From contig PLOH01000148.1 of NCBI GenBank assembly GCA_003142955.1, positions 233,977-297,976 on the forward strand: 64,000 bases of DNA, in the 5' to 3' direction. Source of the DNA: Opitutia bacterium (GTDB taxonomy: Bacteria; Verrucomicrobiota; Verrucomicrobiia; Opitutales; Opitutaceae). The position numbers and the translations under genes are program-made. The notes below the pieces were generated by a model. The model saw nothing but the letters and a program-made list of their open reading frames with translations. It was not told the origin of the DNA and ran no database searches. Positions 60,110 through 64,000 of the stretch are shown here, piece after piece (positions within the stretch are counted from its first letter, which is position 1; each line of letters opens with the position of its first letter).

Positions 60110-61537
60110 GATTCTGAGGAGAAGTTTTGAACTTTGGCGCAGGGGGGGTGCGTCCGAGAGGCCTGCCCGCCCGTTATGTGACCGTGGACCGCGAGACTCC
60201 GATGCTGTTGCCGCCCGATCTGCGCGACTGGGTGCCCGCGGATCATCTCGTGCACTTCGTGATCGACGCCATCGGAGAGCTGGACGTGCGGATGGCCCGG
60301 GTCAACGAACAGGGCAGCGGGAGCGAACAGTATCCGCCGGCGATGATGCTCGGGCTGCTCATCTACAGCGATGCGACCGGGGTGTTCGGCAGCCGGCGCA
60401 TCGAACCAACGACCTATGAGAACGTGGCGGTGCGGCTGCTCTGCGGGGATACGCACCCGGATCACGACACGATCTGCTCGTTCCGGCGGCAGAATCGGGA
60501 GCTGCTGAGCCGCAGCTTCGCTCAGGTGTTGGAGCTGGCTGCCCGCTGCCGGGTGCTGAAGGTTGGGGACCTCACGGTGGCCATTGACGGCACGAAGGTG
60601 CTGGCCAACGCGAGCCGGCACTCGGCGGTCAGTTACGGTCGCGCCGGCGAGCGCCTGCGACAGGTTGAATGGGAGATCGAGCAGTTGCTGGCCAAAGCCG
60701 AAGCCGACGATGCGCAACCGCTCCAGGACGGGCTGAGCCTGGAAGGCGAGCTGGCGCGCCGGCATGAACGCAAGGCACGGCTGCAACAGGCGCGGGCCGA
60801 GATCGAAGCGCGCGCCTTTGCTCGGGCCCAGCAGGAGCGCGCCCGCAAAGCGCCGGACCAGCCCGGTCCGCCGGCGCCGCCGACCCCGGCGGCCACGGAC
60901 CAATACAATTACACCGATCCGCAGAACCGGATCATGCCGGTGGGTGGGAAGACCCGCTTTGAACAGAGCTACAACGCCCAGGCCGCTGTCGAAGTGGAGA
61001 GCCGGCTGATCGTGGGCCAGCGGGTCTGCCAGGCGACCAACGACAAGGAGCAACTGGTGCCGACGCTGGCGAGCGTCGCACCGGCAGCCGGATCGGTGAA
61101 GGAGGTTTTGACCGATAGCGGGTTTTGCAGCGAGGCCGCGGTCGACCAGATCGAACACCACGACGAAGGCCAACCCACCGGCATCACCGTACTGGCCGCG
61201 GTGGGACGCAAGGCTCACGGCCGGACCGTGGCCGATCCGCCGGCACCGCCCTTAGCCGCTGCGTTCACGGAACGCATGGCGCACCGCACCGCCACCGCGG
61301 CTGGCCAGACACGCTACAAATTACGCCAGCAAACGGTGGAGCCCGTTTTCGGAATCATCAAGCAAGCCATCGGATTCCGGCGCTTCATGCTTCGCGGTCT
61401 GGAGAACGTGTCGTTGGAATGGATCCTCGTGACGCTGTCCTACAACCTCCGGCGGCTGCACACCCTCGGCGCAGTGCTCAAAGCGGCCTGAAGCCCTCTG
61501 CGGGGGCAGTCCCGGGGTTGAAAATCGCCTCCGGATC
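60110..61537 (+). mobile_element. IS1182-like insertion sequence (boundaries tentative)
   Basis: Encodes DDE transposase; imperfect inverted ends gattctgaggagaagttttgaac (60110-60132) vs gttgaaaatcgcctccggatc (61517-61537). Confidence 0.6.
60127..61491 (+). CDS. IS1182-family DDE transposase
   Basis: LLPPDLRDWVPADHLVHFVIDAIGELD, HDTICSFRRQNRELL, VAIDGTKVLANAS, VLTDSGFCSE, QQTVEPVFGIIKQAIGFRRFMLRGLENVSLEWILVTLSYNLRRL. Start codon uncertain. Confidence 0.9.
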   Translation: MNFGAGGVRPRGLPARYVTVDRETPMLLPPDLRDWVPADHLVHFVIDAIGELDVRMARVNEQGSGSEQYPPAMMLGLLIYSDATGVFGSRRIEPTTYENVAVRLLCGDTHPDHDTICSFRRQNRELLSRSFAQVLELAARCRVLKVGDLTVAIDGTKVLANASRHSAVSYGRAGERLRQVEWEIEQLLAKAEADDAQPLQDGLSLEGELARRHERKARLQQARAEIEARAFARAQQERARKAPDQPGPPAPPTPAATDQYNYTDPQNRIMPVGGKTRFEQSYNAQAAVEVESRLIVGQRVCQATNDKEQLVPTLASVAPAAGSVKEVLTDSGFCSEAAVDQIEHHDEGQPTGITVLAAVGRKAHGRTVADPPAPPLAAAFTERMAHRTATAAGQTRYKLRQQTVEPVFGIIKQAIGFRRFMLRGLENVSLEWILVTLSYNLRRLHTLGAVLKAA

Positions 61538-61608
61538 AAGAAAACGGACGCCTTCGTCCACCGCCGAGTAGAAAAACCGGATATCACTCGGCCCTTCCGG
61601 GCTCCGCC

Positions 61609-61627
61609 AAAATGGCGCAGCCATTTT
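61609..61627 (+). terminator. Hairpin with flanking T-rich tract downstream of transposase
   Basis: aaaatgg-cgcag-ccatttt. Confidence 0.5.
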
Positions 61628-61629
61628 AT

Positions 61630-61669
61630 TCTAGCAGCGCGGAGGACAAAGTCCGACATGCTGCTAGAT
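61630..61669. repeat. REP-like hairpin at PP2C 3' end, inverted orientation relative to 60028-60062
   Basis: tctagcagcgcGGAGGACAAAGTCCGACatgctgctaga. Confidence 0.65.
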
Positions 61670-62401
61670 TTCGTCGACAAAAATCAGCACGCCAGTGGCG
61701 TTGTCGAAGCCTCCGCGCATGCTGGCGAGTGTGATCATCTCCTTGATCCCACCGGTCGGGCTCGCCGCCTGGGTCAGGATTTCTGCAATTTCCGGCTCTT
61801 GAATGAAGCGGGTGATGCCGTCGCTGCACAGCAGGATGCGGTCGCCTGTTTTCAATGGCCGGATCAGATTGTCCACCTCCGGAGGCTTCGGCTGGCCGAC
61901 GCAGCGAGTCAGTGCGTTCCGGGTGCGGGCGCTGAGATGATTGGCGGCACCGTGCCCGTGAAGGGCGCGAATCTCGTTTTCCACCGTGTGGTCGAGCGTG
62001 ATCTTCTCCAGCGTGCCGTCGCGCTGCAGGAAACAGCTCGAATCGCCCACATGCGCCACCTGCAGATGCTGGTCGAAAATCCGGACGACGATCAGGGTCG
62101 TTCCGATGCCAAAGACTGAATCAATTGTCCGTCCCCGGGTGACGACGTGCTGGTTGATTGTCCGGATAAGGGTGGAGAAGTCCCAGTCGCCGTCGGCGGG
62201 AAGGGCCTGGCCCATGGCCGCCAAGTGCTTTACCGCTTCCTCGGCCGCCTCGCCCCCCCCAGCCAGCCCGCCGATGCCGTCAGCCACCGCGTAAAGCCGC
62301 AGTTCATCGTCGCGAAGGAAGCGGTCCTCGTTTTCTTCGCGAATTTTGCCGATGTCAGTCAGGGCGGCCGTGCGGATGCGCATAAGCAGTGATACCGGCA
62401 A
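61664..62401 (-). CDS. PP2C-family serine/threonine phosphatase
   Basis: TDIGKIREENEDRFLRDDELRLYAVADGIGGLAGGGEAAEEAV; VAHVGDSSCFLQRDG; ILLCSDGITRFI; DNATGVLIFVDEI. Confidence 0.93.
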   Translation of the reverse strand: MPVSLLMRIRTAALTDIGKIREENEDRFLRDDELRLYAVADGIGGLAGGGEAAEEAVKHLAAMGQALPADGDWDFSTLIRTINQHVVTRGRTIDSVFGIGTTLIVVRIFDQHLQVAHVGDSSCFLQRDGTLEKITLDHTVENEIRALHGHGAANHLSARTRNALTRCVGQPKPPEVDNLIRPLKTGDRILLCSDGITRFIQEPEIAEILTQAASPTGGIKEMITLASMRGGFDNATGVLIFVDEI

Positions 62402-62417
62402 ATTAGCCGGACCGGTC

Positions 62418-64000
62418 TCAAACGAAAGGTTTAAATCGCGTTTCTCGGTTTTCTTTGGTCAGCCGCTGATAATCGCGCTTCGGCAGGCACTCGAGAAAGA
62501 GGCGACCGTAGGCCTTGGCCAGCACGCGCGAGTCGAGAACGGTTACCAGCCCTCGATCGGTTTGGGTGCGGATCAGCCGGCCGATGCCCTGCCGAAATTT
62601 CACGAGCGCGTCTGGCAGCGTCAGTTCGTTGAACGGGTTGCCGTCGCGATCGCGGATCCACTCGGCCCGGGCCTGCGCCACCGGATGCGTCGGGACGTCA
62701 AAGGGCAGGCGGGTGATCACCACTTGCGAAAGCGCATCGCCCGGCACGTCGACTCCCGTCCAGAAGCTGTCCGTTCCAAACAGGATGGCGTTGCCGGCGG
62801 CGCGCATCCGGCGGGCAAGTTCCGTGCGGGAGGCGTCTCCCCCCTGCAGGAAGAAGGGCCGGCGCTCCCGCGCATAGACCGGATCCAGCGCCTCGGCACA
62901 TCGACGCAGGTCGTGGTAGCTCGTAAAGAGCACGAGCGAGCCGCCGCGGACGCGCAGGGTGCAGAATTCGAGGTAGTCAATCAGGGAGTCGAGCGCCAGG
63001 CGGGCGTCGGTGGGCGAGGGGAGCGGCACATCGGCCGCCACGTAGACGCGGAGGTTGCGTTCGTAGTCGAAGGGCGATGCGACGACCATGGTGCGCGCGT
63101 TCAGGGCCCCGACCCGTTGCTGGAACGGCTCGATCTGACCGCCCATGGCGAGGGTCGCGCTGGTGAACAACACGGAGGTCTTTCGCTGCAGCAGATGTTC
63201 GCGCAGGTAGGGGGCGACGTCGAGCGGCGCCGTCTGGAGTGTGACGATCTGGCCTTTGCGGCCGGATCGCTCGATCCAGTGGACATGGTCTTCGGCGGCC
63301 AGGCGAAGGAATTGCTGCAGACCCGTGCGGTAGGTATTCAGACGGCCGCGTTGCTCCAGCAGTTCGTCGCGGTCGCGGCCTTCGTCGAAGCGATCCGCCA
63401 GTGTTCCGACTGCCTTGACCAGCCCGGTCAGCGGGGCGTCGAGCCACGGTTCGGCAAAACCCTCTTCCTGCACCCGGACAATCGCCTGTTTGTCGAGCAG
63501 GTGGTCGCGGAAGAACCCGAAGAACTGCTCGGCGGCCTCGAGGGCGTCCTCGACGAGCTGCTTTTCCCGCGCGCCGCCGAGCCGGTGGAGCAAGCCGCGC
63601 TTCTTAGCCGGATTCCACAGGTATTTCAACAGGCGGTCGGTGCCGAAGCTGGTCAGGTGCAATCCAAAGTGGTCGGTGGCGATCTCCGGCACGGTGTGCC
63701 CCTCGTCGAGGACAACGAAATCGTCGGGAAACAAGATGCCGCGTGTGCCGCCTTTTTCCGCGGCGCCGCCGGCGCTCAGGTGGGCGAAGAGCAGGCTGTG
63801 GTTGACAATGATGACCTGGGCGTGGCGAAGGCGGGCGCGCGCCCGCTGGTAGAAACAATGCTCGCCGCCGCAATTCTTGTGGCTGCAGGCGGAAGAATCT
63901 GCGTTGACCGCCTCCCAGACGTCGGGTGACGGCGCCGGATTGAGTTCATGCCGGAGGCCCTCGCGCGATTGCCCGGCCCAGGCGGCGATGCGCTGGAGTT
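62418..64000 (-). CDS. DinG/XPD-like ATP-dependent DNA helicase, N-terminus outside window
   Basis: Frame open to the window edge: ...ACSHKNCGGEHCFYQRARARLRHAQVIIVNHSLLFAHL...VVLDEGHTVPE...LFTSYHDLR...GTDSFWTGVDVPGDALSQVVITRLPF...FRQGIGRLIRTQTDRG. Confidence 0.92.
   Translation of the reverse strand, partial: LQRIAAWAGQSREGLRHELNPAPSPDVWEAVNADSSACSHKNCGGEHCFYQRARARLRHAQVIIVNHSLLFAHLSAGGAAEKGGTRGILFPDDFVVLDEGHTVPEIATDHFGLHLTSFGTDRLLKYLWNPAKKRGLLHRLGGAREKQLVEDALEAAEQFFGFFRDHLLDKQAIVRVQEEGFAEPWLDAPLTGLVKAVGTLADRFDEGRDRDELLEQRGRLNTYRTGLQQFLRLAAEDHVHWIERSGRKGQIVTLQTAPLDVAPYLREHLLQRKTSVLFTSATLAMGGQIEPFQQRVGALNARTMVVASPFDYERNLRVYVAADVPLPSPTDARLALDSLIDYLEFCTLRVRGGSLVLFTSYHDLRRCAEALDPVYARERRPFFLQGGDASRTELARRMRAAGNAILFGTDSFWTGVDVPGDALSQVVITRLPFDVPTHPVAQARAEWIRDRDGNPFNELTLPDALVKFRQGIGRLIRTQTDRGLVTVLDSRVLAKAYGRLFLECLPKRDYQRLTKENRETRFKPFV

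Noticed and set aside
62346-63929. 527-aa plus-strand ORF
   Set aside because: Antisense to the DinG-like helicase, which has strong motifs on the minus strand.

Overview
This is a GC-rich bacterial chromosome segment. Gene content and family membership suggest the Verrucomicrobia/Planctomycetes group, but this is inference because there is no rRNA in the window. Almost all genes lie on the minus strand. Main blocks: (1) ~1-6.7 kb: Dabb protein, nitronate monooxygenase, truB, ribF, a SagB-type nitroreductase, a GH105-like hydrolase and tRNA-Val(GAC). (2) ~6.8-25 kb: a long minus-strand catabolic cluster coding for a PV(M)-type bacterial microcompartment. It has 3 BMC-H and 3 BMC-P shell proteins, CoA-acylating aldehyde dehydrogenase, PduL, acetate-kinase family protein and class II aldolase. 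It is contiguous with rhaA/rhaB, lutABC and a 2-keto-3-deoxygluconate branch (kduI, kduD, PfkB kinase, KDPG aldolase), and is headed by DeoR and AraC regulators. (3) ~25-26.7 kb: a fucose-isomerase-like gene split by an in-frame TAG. (4) ~27-60 kb: seven full-length orphan FtsX/MacB-type (ADOP-like) permeases plus one remnant, interspersed with small secreted or enzymatic genes. (5) An IS1182-like transposase, a PP2C phosphatase and a DinG-like helicase running off the right edge. The most unusual signals are: (a) intercistronic spacers in the permease array that carry complementary low-complexity repeat arms whose repeat unit differs between spacers, as if a stop-to-start hairpin is conserved while its sequence changes; (b) two independent in-frame TAG codons, both at expected conserved Trp positions and both fitting CCTGG->CCTAG; (c) a palindromic MITE-like element inside a permease remnant and several REP-like repeats. 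All calls come from reading the sequence and supplied ORF translations; no database search was run.
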